NCBI GenBank assembly: GCA_022781395.1
Contig: JALETS010000191.1
Location: forward strand, 1 to 43,352
DNA: 43,352 nucleotides
Origin: Lachnospiraceae bacterium
GTDB lineage: Bacteria > Bacillota > Clostridia > Lachnospirales > Lachnospiraceae
Direction of reading: 5' to 3'
The notes under the pieces are model-generated. The model made no database searches. It saw only the letters and a program-made list of their open reading frames with translations, and was not told the DNA's origin. Position numbers and translations under genes: made by a program. Every line of letters begins with the position of its first letter. Position 1 is the first letter of the stretch. Positions 1-11,171 of the stretch are shown in pieces.

Positions 1-60
1 ACTGACTGTTGTATAAGTTCTTACAGATTCCATTCCGATTGTACCGGAATCAATTCTCAC
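1..60 (-). CDS. 5' end of an uncharacterised protein, truncated by window edge (reads VRIDSGTIGMESVRTYTTVS...)
   Basis: Minus strand: AAAGGAGGGACTA RBS followed by GTG at 60 and 20 open codons to the window edge. Too short for the ORF track. Confidence 0.55.
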   Translation of the reverse strand, partial: MRIDSGTIGMESVRTYTTVS

Positions 61-142
61 TAGTCCCTCCTTTTGTATAAGCCCATTTCCATGCCTGTCT
101 GTGTCACCCGACTGCACCCTCCCTGATGCATGGCAATAGAAA

Positions 143-187
143 GGACGATATCTTACCGGAAAATCCTTTTCCCATAAAATACCGTCC
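143..187 (-). terminator. Long hairpin downstream of the aconitase-family gene, probable terminator
   Basis: Minus strand GGACGGTATTTTATGGGAAAAGGATTTTCCGGTAAGATATCGTCC then TTTCTATT. About 21 bp stem with one mismatch and GGA loop. Confidence 0.5.
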
Positions 188-279
188 GTGGTCTCAACAT
201 ATTACAGATTCAGGAAAAACCACTCTGGCCAAGAGTTATCTTCCCTGTACCATATATATCGGAACATTCTGTGATTTCA

Positions 280-2586
280 TTAACCGTCTACTCTGTTATA
301 GTTGATCAGGCAGCCTTTTAAGATAATCTGTCTCTCTTCATCCGTCAGTTCGCCGAGTCTTAAGTCGAACTCTGCCAACTGTCCTGCTGTCACATCTACC
401 TTATAAGCCTTGATCACATCTGCCTTCTCCTCTACTGCCTTCCTGATACCGGGGAAGAAAAGGTAGTCCAGATTCTTAAACGGAAGTTCTCCTTCCGGAA
501 TCAGGAACGGAAGCATACCCCAGTTGATCAGGTTAGAACGATATCTCTTGGTGGCATACTCATTGGCAATATTAGCCCAGCCGCCCAATACTTTCTGACA
601 GCTTGCTGCCTGCTCTCTGGCAGAACCGTCACCCGGCTTTACTGCGAAAATAGTGGAGCCGAAACCTGTATTCTCGTGAGACGCATCTGCAAAAGTCTTC
701 TTAACCACATCCATAACCGGTTTTACATCCGGATGTACCTCACAGGGATGTTCTCCCTTCATTCTGGCTGTCTCTGCTCTCTGGATATCCTTAGCACGTC
801 CTACATACTCAGGATCTTTTCTGGATAAGGTAAACTCTGCCAGTCCCAGAGGATTAGAACGATAAGAGGATGTCTCACCGGAAGGAATCAGCTCATCTGT
901 AGTGGTAACCGGATCATGAATCTCAGATACTACGCGCAGCACCAGATTCTCCGGCAGTGCCCCCATAGCCGGCCAGTCCTTAATATTGGGACCAAACTGA
1001 ATCTCCACGCTCTCGTCAGCCACGCCCTTGGAATCAAAAACACGGTTCGCATAAATATTTGCATCAAAATGATATTTGTACTGTCCGATGGTTCCGTCAA
1101 AATCAGTAGCCGGTGTCAATACACCCTTATTGGCCGCCGTAGCTGCAATAGAGCGGGCATCCATCAATGCTACTGAAGAGATCTGTCCATTCTGCAGCTT
1201 AGAGCCCTCTCTGTTCGGGAAGTTTCTGGTAGAATGACGGATACTGAACGCATTGTTAGCCGGTGTATCTCCTGCTCCAAAGCAAGGACCACAGAATGCG
1301 GTCTTCATGACGGCACCTGTCTCCATAATAGTTGCTGCACAGCCGTTCTTGATCAATTCCATATAAACGGGCATGGAAGCCGGATATACGCTAAGCGTAA
1401 ATCCATCCGAACCGATATAAGAGCCTTTCAGGATATCGGCTGCCGCACAGATATTCTCAAAACCGCCGCCTGCACAGCCTGCAATAATACCCTGGTCAAC
1501 CATGAATTTACCGTTTACAACTTTATCCTGTAAGGAATAGGGTACTGCACCGTCTAAGCTGACCTTGGCACGTTCCTCTACATCATGAAGGACATCTGCA
1601 AGATTCGCATTTACCTCATCAATCGTATATGTATTGCTGGGATGAAAAGGCATTGCGATCATCGGACGGATCTTAGACAGATCCACTTTGATCATACCGT
1701 CATAATATGCCGCTTCACCCGGATTTAACTCCTTATATTCATCCACTCTGCCATGGATATCATAGAACTCTTTGATTGTATCATCTGTTTTCCAGATGGA
1801 GGACAGACAGGTTGTCTCTGTCGTCATGACATCGATACCGATACGGAAATCGGCACTCAGGGATGCCACACCCGGCCCTACAAACTCCATTACTTTATTC
1901 TTCACATAACCATTCCCGAATACGGCCCCGATAATCGCCAGTGCCACATCCTGAGGACCTACACCCTTCACCGGCTCACCGGTCAGATACACACCAACCA
2001 CACCGGGCATATTGATATCGTAAGTCTGGGATAATAACTGTTTAACTAACTCAGGTCCACCCTCGCCCATGGCCATGGTACCAAGCGCACCATATCTGGT
2101 ATGGGAATCAGAACCCAGAATCATCTTGCCGCCGCCTGCAAGCATCTCTCTTGCATACTGATGGATGACTGCCTGATGAGGCGGTACATAGACACCGCCA
2201 TACTTTTTCGCACAGGTCAGACCAAACATGTGGTCATCCTCATTGATTGTACCGCCTACTGCGCACAAGGAATTGTGACAGTTGGTAAGTACATACGGAA
2301 TCGGGAACTTGGTCAGTCCTGATGCTCTGGCTGTCTGGATAATACCCACAAAAGTAATATCATGTGAGGTCAATTTATCAAATTTGATTTTCAGCTTCTC
2401 CATATTGCCGGAGGTATTATGCTCCTGCAAGATACCATACGCCATCGTGTTTTTGGTGGCTTCTGCCTTAGAGATTTCTTTCCCTGTTTTACTTTTCACT
2501 TCCGCAGCGGCATCCTCACCGTCCGGAATAATCTCGGTGCCGTTTACAAGATAAGCACCACCTTCTAATAATTCAATCATTTTCAA
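280..2586 (-). CDS. Aconitase-family hydratase (768 aa)
   Basis: Aconitase-like motifs: [33 protein letters not shown]. Fe-S cysteines present. RBS GAGGAGGTTAG upstream. Confidence 0.85.
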   Translation of the reverse strand: MKMIELLEGGAYLVNGTEIIPDGEDAAAEVKSKTGKEISKAEATKNTMAYGILQEHNTSGNMEKLKIKFDKLTSHDITFVGIIQTARASGLTKFPIPYVLTNCHNSLCAVGGTINEDDHMFGLTCAKKYGGVYVPPHQAVIHQYAREMLAGGGKMILGSDSHTRYGALGTMAMGEGGPELVKQLLSQTYDINMPGVVGVYLTGEPVKGVGPQDVALAIIGAVFGNGYVKNKVMEFVGPGVASLSADFRIGIDVMTTETTCLSSIWKTDDTIKEFYDIHGRVDEYKELNPGEAAYYDGMIKVDLSKIRPMIAMPFHPSNTYTIDEVNANLADVLHDVEERAKVSLDGAVPYSLQDKVVNGKFMVDQGIIAGCAGGGFENICAAADILKGSYIGSDGFTLSVYPASMPVYMELIKNGCAATIMETGAVMKTAFCGPCFGAGDTPANNAFSIRHSTRNFPNREGSKLQNGQISSVALMDARSIAATAANKGVLTPATDFDGTIGQYKYHFDANIYANRVFDSKGVADESVEIQFGPNIKDWPAMGALPENLVLRVVSEIHDPVTTTDELIPSGETSSYRSNPLGLAEFTLSRKDPEYVGRAKDIQRAETARMKGEHPCEVHPDVKPVMDVVKKTFADASHENTGFGSTIFAVKPGDGSAREQAASCQKVLGGWANIANEYATKRYRSNLINWGMLPFLIPEGELPFKNLDYLFFPGIRKAVEEKADVIKAYKVDVTAGQLAEFDLRLGELTDEERQIILKGCLINYNRVDG

Positions 2587-2674
2587 CTAACCTCCTCATT
2601 TATATTTAGTACGTATACATTATCCCTCAATCTGACAGGCAGACGGGCTTTCTTACCGCCACACCTAATTAATA

Positions 2675-2703
2675 ATTATATAGGATAACCGTCGGCGACG
2701 CAA
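2675..2703 (-). promoter_or_regulatory. Sigma-A type promoter for the aconitase-family gene
   Basis: Minus strand TTGCGT-17 bp-TATAAT (TATAAT at 2675-2680, TTGCGT at 2698-2703). Confidence 0.5.
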
Positions 2704-2745
2704 TGAATTTAGGAAAAATCAGGATATTTAGAAAATCCGGTTTAT

Positions 2746-4074
2746 TTAGGCGAAAGGTGTCGGATCAACGACATACTTCTCATAGAATCTATAGTCTTCC
2801 ATCCGACAGTTGACCTTCATCCGTACCCCTTCCTCCAGATAGGAGGTCTCATACACTACGGCATGCTCATTCAGATAAGACACCGCCCTGCCGTCTGTAT
2901 AAGGAATCAGGAAAATACATTCCCGATAGCCGCCTGACAGCTTCTGTTCCATCAGGCTGATCAGTTCTTCCATCCCAATCTGCTGTTTGGCAGACAAATA
3001 GATGCTGTTCTCTGTCACCACCGGCAGATGCTCTGTCAGCCCTTCTTCGGAAAGACCGGACAATCCCGGTATCTCATCCGGCGTTACCAGGTCTGCCTTG
3101 TTATAGACATATATCATGGGAATACCATCTGCTCCCAATTCCTTTAGCGTCTGATTGGTAACAGCAATCTGCTCTTTGTAATGCTCATCACTGTAATCCA
3201 CCACCTGCAGAAGAATATCTGCTTCCCTGGCTTCTTCCAGGGTAGAATGGAAAGCCTCCACCAGATTGTGGGGCAGCTTATGAATGAACCCTACAGTATC
3301 CGACAACAGGAAAGCATGATGATTCTCCGGAGCAATCTTACGCACAGTAGTATCCAACGTGGCAAAAAGCATATCCTTCTCCATAACCTTTTTCTCTTCC
3401 ACATCCACTTCATCTATTCCGTATAGATCCAGCATGGCGTTCAGCAGCGTAGATTTCCCCGCATTGGTATACCCCACCAGAGCTGCCCTGGGCAGACCTG
3501 ACTGGGCACGGCGCTTTCTCTGGGTTTCACGCTCCCGGCTCACATTCTTCAGCTCCCGCCGCAGTTCTGTCAGACGATGCTCCAGAACACGTCTGTCCAG
3601 TTCCAGCTTCTTCTCCCCGGCACCCTTATTGCTCATGGCACCGCTGCCGCCTCCCTGTCGGCTCAGTGCGGCATGGAGTCCTACAAGTCTGGGCAGCATA
3701 TACTGCAACCTGGCCACCTCCACCTGTAATTTTGCCTCACGGGAATGGGCTCTGCTTGCAAAAATATCGAGAATCAGTGTACTTCTGTCCAGAACAGGCT
3801 TCTCCAATCGTTCCTGAAGATTCCGCATCTGCATGGGAGAAAGAGAATTGTCAAATATTATGATGTCCGTGTCGGTTTCCAGAGCAAGTTCTTTTACTTC
3901 CTCCACCTTACCTGTACCGATATAAAATGCCTTATGCACTTCCGCAAGGGTCTGCTCTATGGTAGCAACCACTTCCATATCACAGGCTTCTGCCAAAGCA
4001 CCCAATTCCTCCAGAGAAGCAACATAATCTTCTCCATCATTTAAATTGATACCAACCAACAATGCCCGTTCCAT
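2746..4074 (-). CDS. hflX: GTPase HflX
   Basis: GYTNAGKSTLLN P-loop, DTVGFIHKLPHNLVEAFHSTLEE, YNKADL; N-terminal ERALLVGINL. Start moved to MERALLVG inside the listed ORF. Confidence 0.93.
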   Translation of the reverse strand: MERALLVGINLNDGEDYVASLEELGALAEACDMEVVATIEQTLAEVHKAFYIGTGKVEEVKELALETDTDIIIFDNSLSPMQMRNLQERLEKPVLDRSTLILDIFASRAHSREAKLQVEVARLQYMLPRLVGLHAALSRQGGGSGAMSNKGAGEKKLELDRRVLEHRLTELRRELKNVSRERETQRKRRAQSGLPRAALVGYTNAGKSTLLNAMLDLYGIDEVDVEEKKVMEKDMLFATLDTTVRKIAPENHHAFLLSDTVGFIHKLPHNLVEAFHSTLEEAREADILLQVVDYSDEHYKEQIAVTNQTLKELGADGIPMIYVYNKADLVTPDEIPGLSGLSEEGLTEHLPVVTENSIYLSAKQQIGMEELISLMEQKLSGGYRECIFLIPYTDGRAVSYLNEHAVVYETSYLEEGVRMKVNCRMEDYRFYEKYVVDPTPFA

Positions 4075-4099
4075 CTGATATCTATACCTTTCTTTTGCA

Positions 4100-5206
4100 C
4101 TATCCATGCAGATCCAAATATTTCTCTGCCAGTTCCACAGTGCCCTCCGCAAATTTTTCCCGATACGTTATAGCAGAGGCAGCATTGGTGCGGCTGTGTA
4201 CCCATGCCAGTAACTGCAGTCTGCGCATCATAATAAAAGTGGAAATCATATCCAGGTCTTCCCGTGTAAGAGTACCCTGCTTCCGATACCCTGCTATCCA
4301 TGCCTTAATTAATTCAGGAACTGCCTCTTTTGTCTCAACAAAACTTAAGGACGCAGCCAGATCCTGCATATACCAGCCAAATCCGCAATCATCAAAATCT
4401 ATGATCTTCAGCCTGTCCTCTTCAATCAAAAGATTGGCTCCCCGCAGATCCCCATGAATCAAACCGTACTTCCCCCGGTTAACACCATATTCCTGCAATT
4501 TCTGATAAATCAGCCTGTCTGCCCTGTTCAGGACATCCGGTATGCCCTGCCCGGACTTAATCGGCTGTGCCGGGACAAACACCTCTCTCCAATCTCCCCA
4601 GACAGCCTGCCTGCCGATCATCGTCTCGTAATTCCAATGGAACCGGGGTAATTCTGATGCCTCTTTCCAGCCCTTTGTCTGTGTATGAAATAATGCTGTC
4701 ACTTCGCCCAGGCGCTCAAACCAGACTGTCTGTTCCGACAAAGTCAAATTCTCCAGCGGCATACCTGTCAGATAAGTAAAAAGCATCCCATAATATACTT
4801 GTCCCTTTCGATCCTCTACCTGATACAGATACTGTCCGTCATCACCAGCCAGTGGCTGCCGCAGGCTGAATCGTACTTCAGACTGCTTATCCCTGCCGCA
4901 TACCTGCCGGTCTTCATCATACTCCCTATATTGCTTCTGCAGTTCCAGCATCCATCGGATCTCTGACAGAAGTTCTTCCTCACTGTGATATGCCGGCCGG
5001 CACAAGCGCACGATGACACGTCTGCTCCGGCTGTCTGGGTCACTGTTTGGAGATTCATCTGTATTTTCAGTATGCTCCGCCAGATAGGTAATATTCTCTG
5101 ACACCTGCAAAAGCTTTATAGTATCAGCACCTTTCAGCATCCGGTTGTAATTCTGCAATATTCTGTTGGCTAAACGGATACATTCTTCTTTATCATCAAA
5201 CATCAT
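4100..5206 (-). CDS. Phosphotransferase (APH/CotS-like kinase fold)
   Basis: LIHGDLRGANLLIEEDRLKIIDFDDCGFGWYMQDLA catalytic HGD/IDFDD motifs. The listed start at 5254 is TTG and overlaps the glgP-side hairpin; ATG at 5206 (MMFDDKEE) is more likely. Confidence 0.7.
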   Translation of the reverse strand: MMFDDKEECIRLANRILQNYNRMLKGADTIKLLQVSENITYLAEHTENTDESPNSDPDSRSRRVIVRLCRPAYHSEEELLSEIRWMLELQKQYREYDEDRQVCGRDKQSEVRFSLRQPLAGDDGQYLYQVEDRKGQVYYGMLFTYLTGMPLENLTLSEQTVWFERLGEVTALFHTQTKGWKEASELPRFHWNYETMIGRQAVWGDWREVFVPAQPIKSGQGIPDVLNRADRLIYQKLQEYGVNRGKYGLIHGDLRGANLLIEEDRLKIIDFDDCGFGWYMQDLAASLSFVETKEAVPELIKAWIAGYRKQGTLTREDLDMISTFIMMRRLQLLAWVHSRTNAASAITYREKFAEGTVELAEKYLDLHG

Positions 5207-5254
5207 ATTTCTGATTATATCATGACTTACTGAGACTTGTCGCAATAAATTCAA

Positions 5255-5287
5255 AAGCTCTTACCCCATATAGCAGAGTAAGAGCTT
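5255..5287. terminator. Hairpin between glgP and the APH-like gene
   Basis: Inverted repeat AAGCTCTTAC...GTAAGAGCTT, followed on the minus strand by TTTGAATTT. Confidence 0.6.
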
Positions 5288-5299
5288 CCCTTTAATAAA

Positions 5300-7801
5300 T
5301 TATTTACCGATTTTCTTTCCGATAACAGGTTCTTTCGGAATCACTACCTTGTCAAGCTTCCAGATATCATCCACATACTCCTGAATCGTTCTGTCGGATG
5401 TAAATTTACCGGAGCATGCCACATTGAGAATAGCACTCTTAGCCCATCTCTTCTCATCCCTGTACGCTGCTTCCACTCTTCTCTGAGCCTCTGCATAGGA
5501 TTTAAAATCTTTCAGGATAAAATAGGTGTCCGCTTTCGCCGTGCATTGTGTATTCAGCAAGGAATTATACAACGGTCTGAACAGATCAGGATCGTTCGGT
5601 GCATAGGTACCGTTAATCAGCTGCATTAATACTTTTCTGATATCCGGATCATTGTTAAATATCTCTGTCGGATCATAACCGCCATAATTCTCATAACGGA
5701 TGACTTCATCAGAACTTAACCCGAAAATAAATGCATTCTCTTCGCCTACTTCTTCCACGATCTCCACATTGGCACCGTCCATCGTACCCAGCGTCAAAGC
5801 ACCGTTTAACATGAACTTCATATTACCGGTACCGGATGCCTCCTTACTTGCTGTAGAAATCTGCTCGGATACATCGGATGCTGCAAAAATAATCTCCGCA
5901 TTGGATACACGGTAGTTCTCAATAAAGACTACCTTAATCTTACCGTTAATACCGGGATCATTGTTAATCACATCTGCCACGGAATTGATCAGCTTAATTG
6001 TCAGCTTGGCATTTTTGTAACCTGCTGCTGCCTTTGCACCGAAGATAAAAGTTCTCGGATAGAAATCCATATCCGGATGCTCTTTCAACTCATTGTACAG
6101 ATACATAACATGTAAGATGTTCAGCAGCTGACGTTTATACTCATGCAGTCTCTTAACCTGCACATCAAAGATGGAACGGGGATCTACCTCGATACCATTG
6201 TGTTCCAGAATATACTCAGCCAGACGAACCTTGTTCTGATACTTGATGTTCATAAACTCCTGCTGAGCCTTCTCATCATCAGCATATACTTTTAATTTAT
6301 TAATCATCGGAAGGTCTGTAATCCAGTCACTTCCCACATGGGCTGTTACCCAGTCGGCAAGAAGCGGATTCGCATGCAATAAGAAACGTCTCTGTGTGAT
6401 ACCGTTAGTCTTATTGTTGAACTTCTCAGGCATCATCTCGTAGAAGTCCTTCAATTCCTGATTCTTCAGGATCTCTGTATGTAATCTTGCCACACCATTG
6501 ACAGAATAGCCTGCTGCAATAGCCAGATGAGCCATCTTAACCTGTCCGTCATAGATAATAGCCATCTTACGGACTTTCTCCTGATCACCGGGGTATCTCT
6601 GCTGGATCTGTGCAACAAATCTGCGGTTAATCTCCTCTACGATCTGATAAACACGGGGAAGCAGTCTGGAGAACAGCTCAATAGGCCATTTTTCCAATGC
6701 CTCTGCCATAATCGTATGATTCGTATACGCACAGGTCTTGGTCGTTACTTCCCATGCCTCATCCCAGGAAAGGTAATACTCATCCATCAGGATACGCATA
6801 AGCTCTGCGATTGCCACAGTCGGATGGGTATCATTCAACTGGAAGGTAACCTTTTCATAGAATTTTCTGATATCATCATGCTTTCTCATGTATTTCGCTA
6901 CTGCTTCCTGTACAGATGCAGAGATAAAGAAATACTGCTGTTTTAAACGAAGCTCTTTACCGGCGTAATGATTATCATTCGGATAAAGTACTTCAACGAT
7001 ATTTCTCGCCAGATTCTCCTGTTCAACAGCCTTCTGATAGTCACCCTTATCAAAAGAGTCAAGCTGGAAGCAGTCTACCGGTTCTGCATCCCAGATACGG
7101 AGCGTATTGACAATGCCGTTGCCATATCCTACAACCGGCATATCATAAGGAATCGCTTTCACGGCCTGATAGCCTTCCTGTCTGAAGTTGCTTCTGCCGT
7201 TCTCATCCACATATACATTGACATAACCGCCGAAACGGACTTCCTTGGCATATTCCGGTCTACGCAGTTCGAATGGATTACCATCCTGCAGCCAGTTATC
7301 CGGCACCTCAACCTGATAACCGTCTCTGATCTCCTGCTTAAACATACCATAACGATAACGGATACCGCAGCCGTATGCCGCATACCCCAGCGTAGCCAGG
7401 GAATCTAAGAAGCAGGCTGCCAGACGACCCAAACCACCGTTACCGAGCGCTGCATCCGGTTCCTGATCCTCTACTACATTAATATCAATACCAAGCTCAT
7501 CCAAAGCCTTCTCTACGGCCTTGTAAGCCTGCAGGTTAATCATGTTATTACCAAGGGCACGGCCCATCAGGAATTCCATGGACAGATAATATACCATCTT
7601 AGGGTCCTGTTTATCATATTCCTTCTGTGTCGTCATCCACTGATCTACAATTGCATCCTTAATCGCATAGGATACTGCCTGAAAAATCTGCTGATCGGTA
7701 GCTTCCTCAAGCGTCTTTCTGTAAAGCGTCTTTACATTATAAAGTACGCTTCGCTTAAAAAGCTCTGTATCAAAGGTTGTGGTAACAGCTTTTTTTGCCA
7801 T
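5300..7801 (-). CDS. glgP: Glycogen/starch phosphorylase
   Basis: 833 aa; ALGNGGLGRLAACFLDSLATLG, EASGTGNMKFMLNGALTLGTMDGANVEI pyridoxal-phosphate site. Confidence 0.95.
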   Translation of the reverse strand: MAKKAVTTTFDTELFKRSVLYNVKTLYRKTLEEATDQQIFQAVSYAIKDAIVDQWMTTQKEYDKQDPKMVYYLSMEFLMGRALGNNMINLQAYKAVEKALDELGIDINVVEDQEPDAALGNGGLGRLAACFLDSLATLGYAAYGCGIRYRYGMFKQEIRDGYQVEVPDNWLQDGNPFELRRPEYAKEVRFGGYVNVYVDENGRSNFRQEGYQAVKAIPYDMPVVGYGNGIVNTLRIWDAEPVDCFQLDSFDKGDYQKAVEQENLARNIVEVLYPNDNHYAGKELRLKQQYFFISASVQEAVAKYMRKHDDIRKFYEKVTFQLNDTHPTVAIAELMRILMDEYYLSWDEAWEVTTKTCAYTNHTIMAEALEKWPIELFSRLLPRVYQIVEEINRRFVAQIQQRYPGDQEKVRKMAIIYDGQVKMAHLAIAAGYSVNGVARLHTEILKNQELKDFYEMMPEKFNNKTNGITQRRFLLHANPLLADWVTAHVGSDWITDLPMINKLKVYADDEKAQQEFMNIKYQNKVRLAEYILEHNGIEVDPRSIFDVQVKRLHEYKRQLLNILHVMYLYNELKEHPDMDFYPRTFIFGAKAAAGYKNAKLTIKLINSVADVINNDPGINGKIKVVFIENYRVSNAEIIFAASDVSEQISTASKEASGTGNMKFMLNGALTLGTMDGANVEIVEEVGEENAFIFGLSSDEVIRYENYGGYDPTEIFNNDPDIRKVLMQLINGTYAPNDPDLFRPLYNSLLNTQCTAKADTYFILKDFKSYAEAQRRVEAAYRDEKRWAKSAILNVACSGKFTSDRTIQEYVDDIWKLDKVVIPKEPVIGKKIGK

Positions 7802-7989
7802 TTGCGTTCCTCCTCGTTTCCATCTTCTTTCATTCCAAATATCGTACAGATGTAAGTATGCAATCCTGCACTATATTTATTATATATGCTCTTTATTGTT
7901 TTGCCTATCAGCAAACTGCTCAAAAAGTGACATTTTTTTACATAAAATACGAATATATTGGTAATTCAGGTATATTTCACGCCTTAAGC

Positions 7990-10900
7990 TCAGCACTTCT
8001 CAATGCTGATCGTTACCATCTCACCATTGACATTCCACTCTTTGGAAACAGCAAGTGTTTCTCCTGTCGTGATACTCTCTGCCAGAACCTTACCGGAGAT
8101 CATTGCCTCATTCTTCAGCACGATACCGGCCACCTTATCATTACTGCTCAAGGAAACCTTAATATGATCCATCACTTCAAAATCAGCTTCCTTACGCATG
8201 GTCTGGATCTTACTGATCACTTCATAGACAAAGCCTTCCTCGATCAGTTCTTCAGTCAGATTAGTATCCAGCACAACAGTCACATAGTTATCTGCCTCTG
8301 CCACAAAACCATCCTTCTGTGCCATATCAATGAGCAGATCCTCTTCTGCCAGAACAATTTCCGTACCATCCACTTCAAATTTCAGAGCACCATCGGATTT
8401 CAACGCAGCCATGGCAGCACTGCCATCAACATTAGCAAGATAATTCTTAATGCCGCCCAGCTGTTTACCGTATTTAGGGCCAACCGTCTTAAGCTGCGGC
8501 TTGAAGCTGTAGCTTGTGAAAGCAGATACGTCATCCGAGAATTCTACCTTTTTCACATTCAATTCATCCTCAATGATCTCCTGATAGAAGGTACCAAGTT
8601 TATTCGGAGCTTTCACATACATGGTGCCAATAGGCTGACGGTTCTTGATATTCGCTGTATTACGGGCTGCACGACCCATGACAACGATCTTAAGAACTTC
8701 TTCCATATCCTCTTCCAGCTTCTGATCGATCAGCTTCTCATCTGCAACCGGGAAGTCACACAGATGGATACTATCCGGTGCGCTCCGGTCAATACTTCTT
8801 ACCAGATTCTGATAGATTTCTTCTGTCATAAAAGGAATCATCGGCGCTGCACACTTGGAAATCGTAACAAGAGCGGTATACAGGGTCATATAGGCATTGA
8901 TCTTATCCTGCTCCATACCTTTGGCCCAGAAACGTTCACGGCTTCTTCTGACATACCAGTTACTCATCTCATCCACAAAATTGTCCAGTACTCTTGCAGC
9001 CTCGGGAATCCGGTAATTGCCTAAATTATCATCCACTTCCTTGATTGCCGTATTCAGCTTGGATAAAAGCCATTTATCCATAACCGGAAGTTTCTCATAA
9101 TCTAACGTATATTTTGTCGCATCAAAGTTATCAATGTTTGCATACAGAACAAAGAATGCATAAGTATTCCACAGCGTACCCAGGAACTTACGCTGACCTT
9201 CCTGTACCGCCTTACCGTGGAATCTGTTAGGAAGCCATGGTGCGGAATTAATGTAGAAATACCAGCGGATTGCATCGGCGCCATAGGTTTCCAGTGCCTC
9301 AAACGGATCAACCGCATTTCCTTTGGATTTGCTCATCTTCTGACCGTTCTCATCCTGAACATGCCCCAAAACAATTACATTTTCAAAAGGAGCCTTATTA
9401 AACAGTAAGGTAGACTCAGCCATCAGGGAATAGAACCAGCCACGGGTCTGGTCAACCGCCTCAGAGATAAACTGTGCCGGGAACTGCTGTTCAAATAAAT
9501 CTTTATTTTCAAAAGGATAATGATGCTGTGCAAAAGGCATCGCACCGGAATCAAACCAGCAGTCGATTACTTCCGGTACACGCTTCATGGTTTTGCCACA
9601 CTTCGGACAGGTAATCGTAATCTCATCAATATATGGTCTGTGCAGTTCCACCGTCTTGGCAGCCGGATTGCCGCTTAACTTCTCCAGTTCTTCACGGGAA
9701 CCGATAGATTCCATATGTCCGCAGTCATCACACTGCCATACATTTAACGGAGTACCCCAGTAACGGTTACGGGAAATGCCCCAGTCCTGAATGTTCTCAA
9801 GCCAGTTGCCAAAACGTCCCTCACCAATAGATTCCGGAATCCAGTTTACAGTCTTGTTATTGCGCACAAGATCATCTCTTACCGCTGTCATCTTAATAAA
9901 CCAGGATTCACGCGCATAGTAGATCAGCGGAGTATCACATCTCCAGCAGAAAGGATAATCATGCTCAAATTTCGGCGCATCAAAAAGCTTGCCCTCTTTG
10001 TCCAGATCCTTCAAAACCTCCGGGTCAGCCTTCTTGACAAATAAGCCTGCATAAGGTGTTTCTTCTGTCATCTCACCCTTACCGTTAACGAACTGCACGA
10101 AAGGAAGGTCATATTTCCGGCCTACCTGGGCATCATCCTCACCAAATGCCGGTGCAATATGAACGATACCGGTACCGTCTGTCATTGTAACGTAGCTGTC
10201 ACAGGTTACGAAATGTGCTTTCTTATGCTGTTTTGCTGCGGATTCTGCCGCACATGCAAACAACGGTTCATACTCTTTATATTCCAGATCTGTTCCCACA
10301 TAGGTTTCCAGAATTTCATAAGCCGGCTTCCCTTCTTCTGCCAGCTTGCCCAGCACATTATCAAGAAGTGCCTGTGCCATATAGTAGGTATAGCCATCGG
10401 CTGCCTTAACCTTTACATAGGTCTCATCCGGGTTCACACAAAGTGCCACGTTGGAAGGAAGTGTCCAGGGTGTTGTGGTCCATGCAAGGAAGTAAGCATC
10501 TTCACCCACAACCTTGAAACGTACCACAGCGGAACGCTCCTTCACTGCTTTGTAGCCCTGGGCTACCTCATGAGAAGACAGCGGGGTACCACAGCGAGGA
10601 CAGTAAGGCACAATCTTAAATCCCTTGTACAAAAGTCCCTTATCCCAGATCTGCTTGAGTGCCCACCACTCTGATTCAATGAAATTATCATCATAGGTTA
10701 CATACGGATTATCCATATCTGCCCAGAAACCAACCGTACTGGAGAAATCCTCCCACATACCTTTGTATTTCCATACAGATTCTTTACATTTTGTGATAAA
10801 AGGGTCCAGACCGTATTCTTCGATCTGCTCTTTGCCATCTAAGCCTAACAGCTTCTCAACTTCCAGCTCTACCGGCAGGCCGTGGGTATCCCATCCGGCC

Positions 10901-11145
10901 TTACGGGGTACCATATAACCCTTCATAGTACGGTATCTGGGAATCATATCCTTAATAACACGGGTCAGTACATGCCCGATATGAGGCTTGCCGTTTGCGG
11001 TCGGCGGTCCGTCATAAAAGGTATAGGTAGGGCCTTCCTTTCTGGAATCCATACTCTTCTTGAAAATATCATTGTCTTTCCAGAACTGGCAGACTTCCTT
11101 CTCTCTGTCAACAAAATTTAGACTGGCATCAACTTTCTGGTACAT
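7990..11145 (-). CDS. ileS: Isoleucyl-tRNA synthetase
   Basis: GPPTANGKPHIGHVL (HIGH), KMSKSKGN (KMSKS), DTHGLPVE, WFYSLM. Start at MYQKVDASLNF (11145). Confidence 0.95.
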   Translation of the reverse strand: MYQKVDASLNFVDREKEVCQFWKDNDIFKKSMDSRKEGPTYTFYDGPPTANGKPHIGHVLTRVIKDMIPRYRTMKGYMVPRKAGWDTHGLPVELEVEKLLGLDGKEQIEEYGLDPFITKCKESVWKYKGMWEDFSSTVGFWADMDNPYVTYDDNFIESEWWALKQIWDKGLLYKGFKIVPYCPRCGTPLSSHEVAQGYKAVKERSAVVRFKVVGEDAYFLAWTTTPWTLPSNVALCVNPDETYVKVKAADGYTYYMAQALLDNVLGKLAEEGKPAYEILETYVGTDLEYKEYEPLFACAAESAAKQHKKAHFVTCDSYVTMTDGTGIVHIAPAFGEDDAQVGRKYDLPFVQFVNGKGEMTEETPYAGLFVKKADPEVLKDLDKEGKLFDAPKFEHDYPFCWRCDTPLIYYARESWFIKMTAVRDDLVRNNKTVNWIPESIGEGRFGNWLENIQDWGISRNRYWGTPLNVWQCDDCGHMESIGSREELEKLSGNPAAKTVELHRPYIDEITITCPKCGKTMKRVPEVIDCWFDSGAMPFAQHHYPFENKDLFEQQFPAQFISEAVDQTRGWFYSLMAESTLLFNKAPFENVIVLGHVQDENGQKMSKSKGNAVDPFEALETYGADAIRWYFYINSAPWLPNRFHGKAVQEGQRKFLGTLWNTYAFFVLYANIDNFDATKYTLDYEKLPVMDKWLLSKLNTAIKEVDDNLGNYRIPEAARVLDNFVDEMSNWYVRRSRERFWAKGMEQDKINAYMTLYTALVTISKCAAPMIPFMTEEIYQNLVRSIDRSAPDSIHLCDFPVADEKLIDQKLEEDMEEVLKIVVMGRAARNTANIKNRQPIGTMYVKAPNKLGTFYQEIIEDELNVKKVEFSDDVSAFTSYSFKPQLKTVGPKYGKQLGGIKNYLANVDGSAAMAALKSDGALKFEVDGTEIVLAEEDLLIDMAQKDGFVAEADNYVTVVLDTNLTEELIEEGFVYEVISKIQTMRKEADFEVMDHIKVSLSSNDKVAGIVLKNEAMISGKVLAESITTGETLAVSKEWNVNGEMVTISIEKC

Positions 11146-11171
11146 AGTTTGCTCCTTTCTTAACACATAAA

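Noticed and set aside
916-2554. Plus-strand ORFs (86-99 aa) antisense to the aconitase-family gene
   Set aside because: Shadow ORFs opposite a strong coding sequence; no RBS or recognisable protein motif.
7732-7923. 63-aa minus-strand ORF over the glgP start
   Set aside because: Overlaps the glgP promoter/RBS and N-terminus in another frame; no motif.
7795-9024. 409-aa plus-strand ORF antisense to ileS
   Set aside because: Long only because it lies opposite the ileS reading frame; composition (many H, C, I, L) is typical of antisense translation and there is no family motif.
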